Counted from the stretch's first letter, positions 1 through 6,169 are shown. The stretch: DNA of 6,863 bases from Candidatus Sulfotelmatobacter sp. (GCA_030049565.1 JASIKQ010000659.1:1-6863); one strand, 5' to 3'. Numbers and translations: made by a program. Notes: a model not told the origin generated them from the letters alone.

Positions 1-1
1 C

Positions 2-514
2 GATGGCGAGCTCGATCTCGACTCCGACGACCTGCACGCCGATCAGATCACCGGCCCCGTGAACCTGAGCACGCGCTCGAAGCAGATTCGGCTGGAAGAT
101 GTCTCCGGCGACGTGCGTCTGAAAGATGAAAATGGCGGCGTCGAAGTTTCCATGCGCTCTCTCGGCAACGTCCAGATCGACAGCCGCAGCGGCGACATCA
201 ACCTCAGCGTGCCCGCCAACGCCGGATTTCGCCTCGATGCCCGCACCCGCGACGGAGAAATCCAGTCCGACTTCCCCGAGTTGAAAATTGACACCTCAGA
301 CAACGAAGCCAAAGCCACCGGTACCGTCGGCAACGGCGCTTCGCACATCGTTCTCAACAACGAGCATGATGGCATTGAGATTCGCCGCGCAGCGCGCAGC
401 GGCCCGACTGAGGGCGTGTCAGGAGGAATCCCGGGCGGGATTACTGGCTCGAAACAGCCCAAACCGCGCTCTCTGCCTTCGCCCAAGTCGAAGGTCGAGC
501 CCACGGAGAATTAG
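2..514 (+). CDS. DUF4097 family beta-strand-repeat protein, C-terminal part (5' end outside window)
   Basis: The reading frame is open from the first full codon at base 2 to a TAG at 512-514, so this is the last 170 residues of a longer protein. A GTG at 59 lies inside a repeat and is not a believable start. The fragment shows short beta-strand repeats of the DUF4097 (adhesin-like) type: ITGPVNLST at residues 16-24, VSGDVRLKD at 34-42, GNVQIDSRSGDINLSV at 55-70, DGEIQSDF at 84-91 and a closing strand near 110-130. These should stack as a right-handed beta-helix or solenoid. Residues 131-170 form a Gly/Pro/Ser/Lys-rich tail with GGIPGGI, probably disordered and of a kind I associate with Acidobacteriota. 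Family members are usually surface or membrane-associated and of unknown function. The N-terminus is missing, so a signal peptide or membrane segment cannot be judged. Family call is firm; role is unknown. Confidence 0.85.
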   Translation, partial: DGELDLDSDDLHADQITGPVNLSTRSKQIRLEDVSGDVRLKDENGGVEVSMRSLGNVQIDSRSGDINLSVPANAGFRLDARTRDGEIQSDFPELKIDTSDNEAKATGTVGNGASHIVLNNEHDGIEIRRAARSGPTEGVSGGIPGGITGSKQPKPRSLPSPKSKVEPTEN

Positions 515-646
515 ATTATTCACATTCCCGGCTCAGTCGCCGCCATGTGCTGGTATCGATCTGAGTAACGGATAGATCTTGCTCGCAGCTCATGGCTCGA
601 AGTTTGCAGCTTGTTGGCGTTGTTCCGTCGTATTTCTCTGTGATTG

Positions 647-674
647 TTTACTCGTAATTTCGATTGAGTACAAT
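647..674 (+). promoter_or_regulatory. Candidate sigma70-type promoter in the spacer before the small zinc protein
   Basis: TTTACT at 647-652 (4/6 match to the -35 consensus) and TACAAT at 669-674 (5/6 match to the -10 consensus) are separated by 16 bp. Transcription would start near 681, giving a leader of roughly 110-130 nt before the 71-codon gene. The rest of 515-792 shows no convincing gene, RNA or terminator. Such matches occur by chance, so this is only a candidate. Confidence 0.3.
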
Positions 675-792
675 CGCTCGCCGGGTCTAGATGTACGCTA
701 TCCCGGTTCCCATTTTGAAATTCCGCCTTCATTACTTTCGACCTGCACCGGCGTGACTTTTCTTTCTCCCGGCAACGGCTAGACTCGGGCTT

Positions 793-1008
793 GTGAAACG
801 CTTCTACACCATGGCCCGCGTTAAGGGAGGCATGAAGTTCACGTGCACTCATTGCCCCCACTGTGTCTGCACTTTCGAATTTGATCCGCACGAGGGCAAC
901 CTCCGGACCCAGGCCGCAACTGCGATCAACCAGCACGCTGCCAAAGTGCACCACGAGCCGGTGATGATCACCTCACTCGATGTGCAGCAGCGCATCTGGA
1001 AAGCGTGA
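793..1008 (+). CDS. Small Cys/His-rich, probably zinc-binding protein of unknown function
   Basis: A 71-codon frame ends with TGA at 1006-1008. Its centre holds a compact metal-ligand cluster, C18-x2-C21-x2-C24-x-C26 (CTHCPHCVC), followed by an amphipathic stretch with H48-x4-H53-H54. The C-x2-C plus H-x4-H pattern resembles a C2H2-like zinc finger with a long (about 23-residue) connector. I do not recognise a named family. The start is uncertain. GTG 793 follows a TAGACT -10-like hexamer at 780-785, which would suit a near-leaderless start. ATG 811 gives MARVKGGMKFTC. ATG 832 has an AGGGAGG only one base upstream, too close to be a normal ribosome binding site. All three keep the whole Cys/His cluster. 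It stands alone between non-coding spacers. Codon use and the clustered Cys/His argue for a real gene; DNA, RNA or protein binding cannot be told apart from sequence. Confidence 0.6.
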   Translation: MKRFYTMARVKGGMKFTCTHCPHCVCTFEFDPHEGNLRTQAATAINQHAAKVHHEPVMITSLDVQQRIWKA

Positions 1009-1045
1009 GCTTCCGACCCCTGTAGCGTAGCGACAAAGGTTTGTT

Positions 1046-1073
1046 ATTCCGAGCGCGCCGAAGGACGCGGAAT
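1046..1073. repeat. REP-like dispersed palindrome (ATTCCGAGCG type)
   Basis: ATTCC at 1046-1050 and GGAAT at 1069-1073 pair, and the stem continues with GCG (1053-1055) against CGC (1066-1068) across a two-base GA bulge, leaving a 10-nt loop. The ATTCCGAGCG core followed by GGAAT is a pattern I recall as a common dispersed intergenic repeat in Acidobacteriota genomes. Copy number in this genome cannot be seen from one window. Confidence 0.5.
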
Positions 1074-1079
1074 CCCGCC

Positions 1080-1133
1080 CTTGCCGCAAAAGGCGCGAGA
1101 GCTATAGTTGCGTGCCGCATGGAACGCGGCAAG
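1080..1133. repeat. Inverted repeat with an internal competing hairpin
   Basis: CTTGCCGC (1080-1087) and GCGGCAAG (1126-1133) are perfect 8-nt inverted arms 38 nt apart. A second left arm, TGCCGC at 1113-1118, can pair with the same right arm (1126-1131) over a 7-nt loop. The two structures are mutually exclusive. This may be a composite dispersed repeat or a chance product of GC-rich sequence. Confidence 0.35.
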
Positions 1134-1193
1134 AATGGGGCGCCCGGGCAACATTGCGTCAACCATCCAGTTAACGCAGCGCGAAGCGCCTCT

Positions 1194-1226
1194 GGTAGTG
1201 GGCTACTTTGAAAGTAGCCCACTACC
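1194..1226. repeat. Perfect 33-nt palindrome upstream of the kinase promoter
   Basis: The arms GGTAGTGGGCTACTTT (1194-1209) and AAAGTAGCCCACTACC (1211-1226) are exact reverse complements around a single central G. No T-tract follows on either side, so it is not a standard intrinsic terminator. It lies 15 bp before the kinase -35 box. It could be a dispersed palindromic element, a cruciform-forming site, a factor-assisted terminator for upstream transcription, or a large operator. Confidence 0.75.
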
Positions 1227-1241
1227 GCCCCTCTGCCTTCA

Positions 1242-1270
1242 TTGACTTGCTCTCACTCTAGTCCTAAGAT
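1242..1270 (+). promoter_or_regulatory. Promoter of the kinase gene, probably giving a leaderless mRNA
   Basis: TTGACT at 1242-1247 (5/6 to TTGACA) and TAAGAT at 1265-1270 (4/6 to TATAAT) are spaced by 17 bp. The start site should fall at about 1276-1278, only a few bases before the ATG at 1280. There is no Shine-Dalgarno sequence between the -10 box and that ATG, which agrees with a leaderless or near-leaderless transcript. Confidence 0.5.
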
Positions 1271-1279
1271 TTCAGCCCA

Positions 1280-3937
1280 ATGATCGGGCAGACCATCTCG
1301 CACTACCGTATCGTCGAGAAGCTCGGCGGCGGTGGGATGGGTGTGGTCTACAAGGCCGAAGACACTGAACTTGGACGCTTTGTCGCGCTGAAGTTCCTCC
1401 CCGAACACGTAGCCAACGATGCGCAGGCGCTGGAACGCTTTCGCCGCGAAGCTCGTGCTGCTTCTGCACTCAACCATCCTAATATCTGTACGGTTTATGA
1501 AATCGGCAAACATGGCGCGCAGTCTTTCATTGCGATGGAGTATCTCGAGGGCGGCACCTTGAAGCATTTGATCGCGGGTCGGCCATTGAGCCTCGAACAA
1601 ATCCTGGAGATCGGAATGGAGGTTGCCGATGCGCTGGATGCCGCGCATGCCAAGAACATCGTCCACCGCGACATCAAACCCGCCAACATATTTGTCACGG
1701 AGCGCGGTCACACCAAAGTTCTGGATTTTGGACTGGCGAAAGTGGCGCTCACTCCGGGGTCTGCTGCCGGAACCGAAGCCACTATATCAGGAGCTCCGAC
1801 TGATCTGACCACTCCGGGAGCGGCGGTCGGGACCCTGGCTTACATGTCTCCGGAACAGATCCGCGGCAAAGACGTGGACGCGCGTAGCGATCTGTTCTCC
1901 TTCGGCGTGGTGCTCTACGAAATGGCTACGGGAAGTCTGCCGTTCCGCGGCGATACTTCGGGAATTGTCTTGGACGCAATTCTAAACCGACCACCAACTT
2001 CCCCAGTGCGATTGAATCCCGACGTTTCCGTCGGTCTGGAAGGCGTTATCAACAAGGCGTTGGAAAAGGATCGCGACATCCGCTACCAGCACGCGTCGGA
2101 ACTGCGCGCAGACCTGAAGAGGCTGAAGCGTGACTTGGAGACGGGCAGCAAGCCGTCGGAAGTGGTTCAGCCGCGGGTACAGCGACGACGTTCACGGGTT
2201 CTCTGGGCAGCGCTGAGCTTGCTTGCGGCCGCACTGGTGGGCGGCGCAATGGTGCTGCTGAGACGGTCGACTTCGCCTGCGGCGCCGAATCCTTCGCAGT
2301 GGGTTCAGCTCACGAATTTTACTGACTCGGCTTCCGAGCCGGCTTTATCTGCGGACGGCCGCATGCTGGTTTTTCTTTTAGGCAAATCGACGACCGGCGA
2401 GGCTTCCGGAGAGTTCTACATCAAGTTGCTTCCGGATGGGGAACCGGTGCGGCTTACTCACGACCAAAGGTTCAAAATATCCGCCGCGTTCTCGCCGGAT
2501 GGTTCGCGCATTGCTTATGGCACCACCGGTAGCAGTTGGCAGACCTGGGTGGTGCCGGTTCTGGGCGGGGAGCCGCAGCTTCTGCTATCCAATGCCAGTG
2601 GCCTGACTTGGATAGACGCGCACCACGTAATGTTTAGCGAGATCAAAAGTGGCTGGCACATGGCCGTGGTTACCGCGACGGAGAGCCGATCTGAACAGCG
2701 AGACGTGTACGTCCCTCCCGGTGAGAACATGGCCCACTATTCCCGGCTCTCTCCAGACGGCAAATGGATCCTGGTAGTCGAGATGGGAGAAGACGGCGGG
2801 TGGTTGCCCTGCCGCCTGGTGCCCTTCAGCGGAGGTGTCGCCAAGCCGGTTGGCCCGCAGAAGGGAGGGTGCATCGGCATCGCTTGGTCCCCCGATGGCA
2901 GATGGATGTACTTCACATCCGATGCCGGAGCCCACGGCTATCACATCTGGCGGCAGGCTTTTCCTGACGGTGAACCTCAGCAGCTTACAACTGGACCCAC
3001 GCAAGAAGTGGGAATCGCGATGGCGCCCGATGGACGTTCCTATATCTCCTCGGTAGGCGGAGAGGAGCGTACCGTCTGGGTTCATGACCAGAAAGGCGAA
3101 CGGCAAGTCTCTTCGGAAGGATATGCTTATGCCCCGAAGTTATCCCATGATGGCGGCAAGTTATTCTATTTGGTGACGCGGAACGGCGCAGAGGCAGGTC
3201 GCGGTGGCGAGCTTTGGGTTTCTGATCTCCGCAGTGGCCAGGTTTCGAAAGTTCTGCCCGGAATCGTGGTTTTGAGTTTCAGCTTGTCGCCTGACGACAA
3301 GCGGGTGGTCTATGATACGCACGACGAAAACGGAAGGCACCGTCTTTGGTTAGCTTCGCTGGACCATCACTTCACTCCACGGGAGATTGGCACAGGGCCC
3401 GAACAGAGCTTCCCGCTCTATACTTCTTCTGGCAAGATTTATTTTCAGGTTACAGAGGGGAATTCCGAGTACGTGTACCGCATGAACGAGGACGGTTCTC
3501 AGCGAGAAAAGGTTCTAGCGGAGAGCGCCGACCTCCACTCCGTTTCTCCAGATGAGCGCTTCCTCGTGGTCGGAACAGTTAAGAAGGGGGAGAGCGAAGA
3601 CAGCTCCACTGCGGTCGAAGCGGTTCCCCTCGCGGGAGGACCGCCGGTTCGTCTCTGTTCCGCCTGGTGTAGAGTCGAGTGGTCTCAAAATGGAAGAACT
3701 TTGTACTTCTCCATGCTGGACACCTGGGCGCGGTGGAAAAGTTACGTAATCCCTCTGACACATGGCGACGACTTCCCGCGGTTTCCGGCCAAGGGCGTGG
3801 ACTCCGAAGCAGACTTACCAAATCGAGCCGCGCTCCAGGTGCTCGAAGGGCAAGTCTCGCCTGGCCCCAATTCCTCCACCTACTGCTTTTCCAAGACTAT
3901 TTCCCACTGGAATCTTTACCGCATTCCAGTCCCGTGA
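1280..3937 (+). CDS. Transmembrane serine/threonine protein kinase with C-terminal PD40 (TolB-like) beta-propeller
   Basis: This is an 885-residue Hanks-type kinase fused to a sensor-like propeller. Residues about 9-285 form the kinase domain. It has the glycine loop GGGGMG (16-21), the ATP lysine K38 in VALK, a helix-C glutamate at E57, the catalytic HRDIKPAN (129-136; D131, K133, N136), DFG (149-151), a Thr/Ser-rich activation loop ending in GT (T185), and SPE (190-192). All catalytic residues are present and it is an RD kinase, so it should be active. A basic QRRRSR (301-306) precedes one hydrophobic segment (307-327), which fits a cytoplasmic kinase and a periplasmic C-terminus. Residues about 340-885 carry about ten PD40 motifs, the clearest at 405-413, 491-499, 537-545, 670-678, 756-764 and 802-810. 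Ligand and phosphorylation targets are unknown. The start fits the conserved N-terminus of the family. The gene is convergent with the next one. Confidence 0.95.
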   Translation: MIGQTISHYRIVEKLGGGGMGVVYKAEDTELGRFVALKFLPEHVANDAQALERFRREARAASALNHPNICTVYEIGKHGAQSFIAMEYLEGGTLKHLIAGRPLSLEQILEIGMEVADALDAAHAKNIVHRDIKPANIFVTERGHTKVLDFGLAKVALTPGSAAGTEATISGAPTDLTTPGAAVGTLAYMSPEQIRGKDVDARSDLFSFGVVLYEMATGSLPFRGDTSGIVLDAILNRPPTSPVRLNPDVSVGLEGVINKALEKDRDIRYQHASELRADLKRLKRDLETGSKPSEVVQPRVQRRRSRVLWAALSLLAAALVGGAMVLLRRSTSPAAPNPSQWVQLTNFTDSASEPALSADGRMLVFLLGKSTTGEASGEFYIKLLPDGEPVRLTHDQRFKISAAFSPDGSRIAYGTTGSSWQTWVVPVLGGEPQLLLSNASGLTWIDAHHVMFSEIKSGWHMAVVTATESRSEQRDVYVPPGENMAHYSRLSPDGKWILVVEMGEDGGWLPCRLVPFSGGVAKPVGPQKGGCIGIAWSPDGRWMYFTSDAGAHGYHIWRQAFPDGEPQQLTTGPTQEVGIAMAPDGRSYISSVGGEERTVWVHDQKGERQVSSEGYAYAPKLSHDGGKLFYLVTRNGAEAGRGGELWVSDLRSGQVSKVLPGIVVLSFSLSPDDKRVVYDTHDENGRHRLWLASLDHHFTPREIGTGPEQSFPLYTSSGKIYFQVTEGNSEYVYRMNEDGSQREKVLAESADLHSVSPDERFLVVGTVKKGESEDSSTAVEAVPLAGGPPVRLCSAWCRVEWSQNGRTLYFSMLDTWARWKSYVIPLTHGDDFPRFPAKGVDSEADLPNRAALQVLEGQVSPGPNSSTYCFSKTISHWNLYRIPVP

Positions 3938-3947
3938 GCTCCAAGGA

Positions 3948-3959
3948 TGGGCTAGCCCA
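3948..3959. terminator. Weak palindrome between convergent genes
   Basis: TGGGCTAGCCCA is a perfect 12-nt palindrome in the 33-bp gap between the kinase stop and the aminotransferase stop. On the minus strand it is preceded by TTTT; on the plus strand it is followed by AAAA. The stem is only about 4 bp once a loop is allowed, and there is no T-tract on the correct side, so a terminator role is doubtful. Confidence 0.2.
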
Positions 3960-3970
3960 AAAGCGAGGAA

Positions 3971-5308
3971 CTAGTTAGAAACAACTTTGTCAGTAATATC
4001 GAGCCCGTGATCGACGATGGTAAACGCTTCGCGCATCTGCTCTTCGTTGATGCAGAGCGGAGGATTGGTAAAGAAGGTGTTCCAGCGAACGAAGGTGTAG
4101 AGTCCGTTCTCCCGGAAGAAGCGCCCCAGCGCGGCCATTTCGTCGGAAGTTCCGTTGAATGGCGCCATCGGCTGCTTGGTTTTGCGGTTGCGGATGAGTT
4201 CGACGATACCGAAGAGTCCGATGGAACGCACCGCTCCCACCGACGGATGCTTCGATTGCAGTTCGGCTAAAAGCTCCTTCATGACCGTTCCCATCTTCTT
4301 CGCATTGTCGATGAGATGGTCCTCTTCGTAGACGCGAACGGTGGCGAGCGCGGCGGCGCAGCCCATGGGATGGCTGTTGTAAGTGAGGCCTCCATAAAAA
4401 ACTTTGTCCTGAAAATGTTGCGCGATGTAGTGCCGCATGCCGACTGCTCCCAGCGGGAGATAGCTGGAGGTCAGGCCTTTGGCCATGGTGATGAGGTCGG
4501 GGACGATCTTCCAGTGGTCGCAGGCGAACCATTCGCCGGTACGCCCGAAGCCGGACATGACCTCGTCGGCGATCATTAATATGCCGTATTTGTGGCAGAG
4601 CTTGCGCACGCCTTCGAGATATCCATCGGGGGGGATGAGAACGCCGTTCGTGCCCGTGATTGGTTCGAGAATGAATCCGGCGATGGTTTGCGGGCCTTCG
4701 AGCTGAATAGTTTCTTCGAGTAGAGCGAGAGAAGATTCGGCCGATTTCCATCCGCGCTCGATGCCGTGATAGGGATCGAGCACGTGCACCACGCCGGGAA
4801 TGCCCGGTTCGGCCGCCCAGCGGCGGGGATCTCCGGTCAGGCTGATCGCGCCCGCAGTTGCGCCGTGGTAGGAACGGTAGCGGGCGAGAATTTTGTGACG
4901 TCCGGTGAAGAAGCGGGCGAGCTTGATGGCGTTTTCGTTGGCTTCGGCGCCGCCGTTGGTGAAAAAGAAAGTGTCGATTTCGCCGGGAGTGATTTCGGCG
5001 AGCTTCGCTCCCAGGCGCGCGCGCGGCTCGGTCGCCATGAAGGGATTGGCGTAGGCGAGGGTTTCGGCCTGATCTTTAATCGCTTGAATCACGCGGGGGT
5101 CGCCGTGCCCGATGTTGACCGACATGAGCTGACTGTTGAAGTCGATGAAGCGCTTGCCTTCCGGCGTGTAAAAATAAATTCCCTTCGCGCGGGCAACGGG
5201 AATGGGATCGACCTTGGATTGAGCGGACCATTCATAGAGAGTGTGTTTGCGCGAGAGGTCAACGATTTCTTTACCGGTCATGGCGACATTTTCGGTTGTG
5301 ATGGGCAT
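3971..5308 (-). CDS. Class III PLP-dependent aminotransferase (omega-amino acid:pyruvate type, possibly beta-alanine)
   Basis: This 445-residue protein is a fold-type I, class III (subgroup II) aminotransferase of full family length. Visible elements are the phosphate-binding NGGAEANE (118-125), the aromatic ring-stacking residue in SYHG (Y147), LEP (E215), the cofactor aspartate in IADEVMSGFGRTG (D248), the Schiff-base lysine in TMAKG (K277), and TYNSHP (T309). It should move an amino group from an omega-amino acid to pyruvate or another oxo-acid in the cytoplasm. It resembles proteins labelled 'aspartate aminotransferase family' or taurine/beta-alanine:pyruvate aminotransferase; the exact substrate is not fixed by these motifs. 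The same-strand semialdehyde dehydrogenase at 6227-6863 would use its product, favouring beta-alanine or pyrimidine catabolism. The ATG at 5308 has an AGGAAGA upstream; M10 (5281) is a weaker alternative start. Confidence 0.92.
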   Translation of the reverse strand: MPITTENVAMTGKEIVDLSRKHTLYEWSAQSKVDPIPVARAKGIYFYTPEGKRFIDFNSQLMSVNIGHGDPRVIQAIKDQAETLAYANPFMATEPRARLGAKLAEITPGEIDTFFFTNGGAEANENAIKLARFFTGRHKILARYRSYHGATAGAISLTGDPRRWAAEPGIPGVVHVLDPYHGIERGWKSAESSLALLEETIQLEGPQTIAGFILEPITGTNGVLIPPDGYLEGVRKLCHKYGILMIADEVMSGFGRTGEWFACDHWKIVPDLITMAKGLTSSYLPLGAVGMRHYIAQHFQDKVFYGGLTYNSHPMGCAAALATVRVYEEDHLIDNAKKMGTVMKELLAELQSKHPSVGAVRSIGLFGIVELIRNRKTKQPMAPFNGTSDEMAALGRFFRENGLYTFVRWNTFFTNPPLCINEEQMREAFTIVDHGLDITDKVVSN

Positions 5309-5315
5309 GAGTTTC

Positions 5316-5322
5316 TCTTCCT
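5316..5322 (-). promoter_or_regulatory. Ribosome binding site of the aminotransferase
   Basis: Read on the minus strand, this is AGGAAGA ending 7 nt before the ATG at 5308-5306. It favours the upstream ATG over the in-frame ATG at residue 10. Confidence 0.55.
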
Positions 5323-5346
5323 AAGATCAGTTCACAACAGGGTCAG

Positions 5347-5370
5347 AAAAAAGTCCCCCCAGGGGGAACT
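5347..5370 (-). terminator. Intrinsic-terminator-like hairpin in the aminotransferase leader
   Basis: On the minus strand AGTTCCCC (5370-5363) pairs with GGGGGACT (5359-5352) over a 3-nt CTG loop. As RNA it is fully paired, with one U-G wobble. A run of six T (5352-5347, the first being the last stem base) follows. This is the layout of a rho-independent terminator pointing towards the aminotransferase start, 38 nt away. On the plus strand the wobble becomes a C-A mismatch and no T-tract follows, so the signal is directional. It could be an attenuator, or it could stop antisense transcripts coming from the vapBC side. Confidence 0.5.
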
Positions 5371-5375
5371 GCTCT

Positions 5376-5390
5376 GAACAAGTATTGTTC
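5376..5390. promoter_or_regulatory. Inverted repeat, candidate operator upstream of vapBC
   Basis: GAACAA (5376-5381) and TTGTTC (5385-5390) are perfect 6-bp inverted arms around GTA. The repeat lies 15 bp upstream of the putative vapB -35 box and inside the shared leader with the divergent aminotransferase. Antitoxins of this family commonly bind inverted repeats near their own promoter, so it is a reasonable operator candidate; binding is an inference. Confidence 0.4.
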
Positions 5391-5405
5391 GTCATGAAGG
5401 AACAC

Positions 5406-5434
5406 TTGTAACCTGGTAGCATCTGATGTATGAT
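5406..5434 (+). promoter_or_regulatory. Candidate vapBC promoter
   Basis: TTGTAA at 5406-5411 (4/6 to the -35 consensus) and TATGAT at 5429-5434 (5/6 to the -10 consensus) are separated by exactly 17 bp. Transcription would begin near 5441, downstream of the ATG at 5430 but upstream of the in-frame GTG at 5451. If this promoter is the real one, the antitoxin must start at the GTG. Confidence 0.4.
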
Positions 5435-5444
5435 GCGTGATGAC
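5424..5444. repeat. Three degenerate heptamers at the vapB start
   Basis: TGATGTA, TGATGCG and TGATGAC follow each other without gaps, so TGATG recurs exactly every 7 bp. The array spans the -10 box and the first possible start codons of vapB. It may be a short tandem repeat relic or a set of half-sites for a ribbon-helix-helix protein. Confidence 0.45.
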
Positions 5445-5681
5445 AGAACTGTGCGTACCACGCTTGTAATCGACGATGACGTGCTGAGTGCCGCAAAAGA
5501 GATGGCCGCCACCGAACAAAAATCCGTAGGCGAGGTAATCTCCTCTCTCGCCAGGCGGGCGCTGTCTCCTGCGGAAACCAAAGCCCGGACACGAAACGGC
5601 GTGCCCCTGCTCAAAGTACGCAAGGGAGCGCCTCGCGTCACCTCGGAACTGGTGCGGCGGCTCCGTGAGGAGCTGCCTTGA
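5430..5681 (+). CDS. vapB: CopG/ribbon-helix-helix antitoxin of a VapBC-type module
   Basis: This 83-residue protein would bind and neutralise the toxin encoded immediately downstream and repress their shared promoter. Residues 9-15 (RTTLVID) form the DNA-contacting ribbon strand, 16-30 helix 1 and 32-45 helix 2 (SVGEVISSLARRAL), a standard ribbon-helix-helix fold. Residues 46-83 are charged and probably form the toxin-binding tail, with a final helix SELVRRLREEL. Its TGA stop (5679-5681) overlaps the toxin start by 4 nt, implying translational coupling. Two starts are possible. ATG 5430 or 5433 gives an eight-residue extension, whereas GTG 5451 gives MRTTLVIDDDVL, the usual beginning of this antitoxin family, and would also fit the promoter proposed at 5406-5434. 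Neither start has a clear Shine-Dalgarno. I give the longer frame but consider the GTG start at least as likely. Confidence 0.85.
   Translation: MMRDDRTVRTTLVIDDDVLSAAKEMAATEQKSVGEVISSLARRALSPAETKARTRNGVPLLKVRKGAPRVTSELVRRLREELP
5667..5672 (+). promoter_or_regulatory. Ribosome binding site of vapC
   Basis: GAGGAG lies within the last codons of vapB, five bases before the TTG at 5678. It is the strongest Shine-Dalgarno in the window and supports the rare TTG start of the toxin. Confidence 0.7.
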
Positions 5682-6112
5682 CCCGGTTCCTCCTGGATGT
5701 GAACGTCCTGATTGCTCTGATCGATCCCGCCCACCTGCTGCATGACCGCGCCCATGCCTGGTTTGCCGCGAAAGGGCACAAAGCCTGGGCAACCTGCCCG
5801 CTGACCGAGAACGGCGTTCTGCGTATTGTTGGACATCCTCGATATCCAAATTCTCCAGGTTCTCCCGCGGCTGTGGCCGAGTTGTTGACTTCGTTTCGCA
5901 AGCTGCCGGGACATACCTTCTGGCCGGACGATATTTCCTTGCTTGACTCTCGACACTTAGACACGGCGCGACTTCTCGACTCCGCTCATGTCACCGATAG
6001 TTATCTTCTGGTGCTGGCTCATGCCCACAAGGGGCAATTGGCGACATTCGATCAAGGTATACCTACGCAGTCGGTCGCTGATGGCGAAAAAGCGCTTCAT
6101 CTAATCAACTGA
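5678..6112 (+). CDS. vapC: PIN-domain ribonuclease toxin, VapC family
   Basis: This 144-residue PIN-domain protein is the likely toxin of the pair, an Mg2+-dependent endoribonuclease that in characterised VapC proteins cuts tRNA or rRNA. The four acidic active-site positions are present: D7 in LLDVNVL, E44 in LTENGVLRI, D107 in VTDSYLL, and D125 in LATFDQG. Length is typical and no truncation or frameshift is visible, so it should be active. It starts with TTG at 5678, overlapping the antitoxin TGA by four bases, with GAGGAG five bases upstream. The next in-frame start would remove the first catalytic Asp, so TTG is preferred. The pair lies on the opposite strand to both flanking catabolic genes and is probably a mobile or accessory insertion. 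RNA target is unknown. Confidence 0.92.
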   Translation: MTRFLLDVNVLIALIDPAHLLHDRAHAWFAAKGHKAWATCPLTENGVLRIVGHPRYPNSPGSPAAVAELLTSFRKLPGHTFWPDDISLLDSRHLDTARLLDSAHVTDSYLLVLAHAHKGQLATFDQGIPTQSVADGEKALHLIN

Positions 6113-6132
6113 GCCAAGGAGAACGGATAAAA

Positions 6133-6169
6133 AGCCCTTGATCACGGATCACTGATGCACATTGGGGCT
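6133..6169 (-). terminator. Possible terminator of the semialdehyde dehydrogenase gene
   Basis: On the minus strand AGCCC (6169-6165) can pair with GGGCT (6137-6133), followed by TTTT (6132-6129, with the stem's last T making five). The enclosed loop holds a smaller hairpin TGATC-CGT-GATCA (6151-6139). The asymmetric 13-nt bulge is unusual for an intrinsic terminator, so the call is weak, but it sits about 58 nt after the stop codon where a terminator is expected. Confidence 0.3.
6139..6159. repeat. Three degenerate heptamers downstream of vapC
   Basis: TGATCAC, GGATCAC and TGATGCA are adjacent 7-nt units in the 114-bp spacer between vapC and the dehydrogenase gene. The unit length equals that of the array at 5424-5444, on the other edge of the vapBC cassette. 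TGATCAC-type heptamers resemble short tandem repeats I recall from intergenic regions in this phylum. Confidence 0.45.

Noticed and set aside
558..578. GATCT / AGATC inverted repeat after the DUF4097 gene as a terminator
   Set aside because: Only 5-bp arms over an 11-nt loop and no T-tract; likely chance.
579..782. 67-codon plus-strand frame in the first spacer
   Set aside because: No ribosome binding site, no domain, overlaps a promoter candidate, and its composition is unlike the coding regions.
520..954. 144-codon minus-strand frame opposite the small zinc protein
   Set aside because: No recognisable domain, low-complexity charged composition, and it runs antisense through both non-coding spacer and the Cys/His gene.
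968..1222. 84-codon minus-strand frame over the repeat-rich spacer
   Set aside because: It is a translation of the REP-like and palindromic repeats; arginine/alanine-rich without a domain.
4766..5377. 203-codon plus-strand frame antisense to the aminotransferase
   Set aside because: Shadow of a strongly conserved gene on the other strand; Gly/Val-rich translation with no domain.
5376..5390. LexA (SOS) box
   Set aside because: The dyad spacing is GAAC-N7-GTTC, not the GAAC-N4-GTTC of Bacillus-type LexA, and I know no support for this form in this phylum.
5327..5956. 209-codon minus-strand frame antisense to vapBC
   Set aside because: The plus-strand frames show clear antitoxin and PIN motifs, while this frame shows none.
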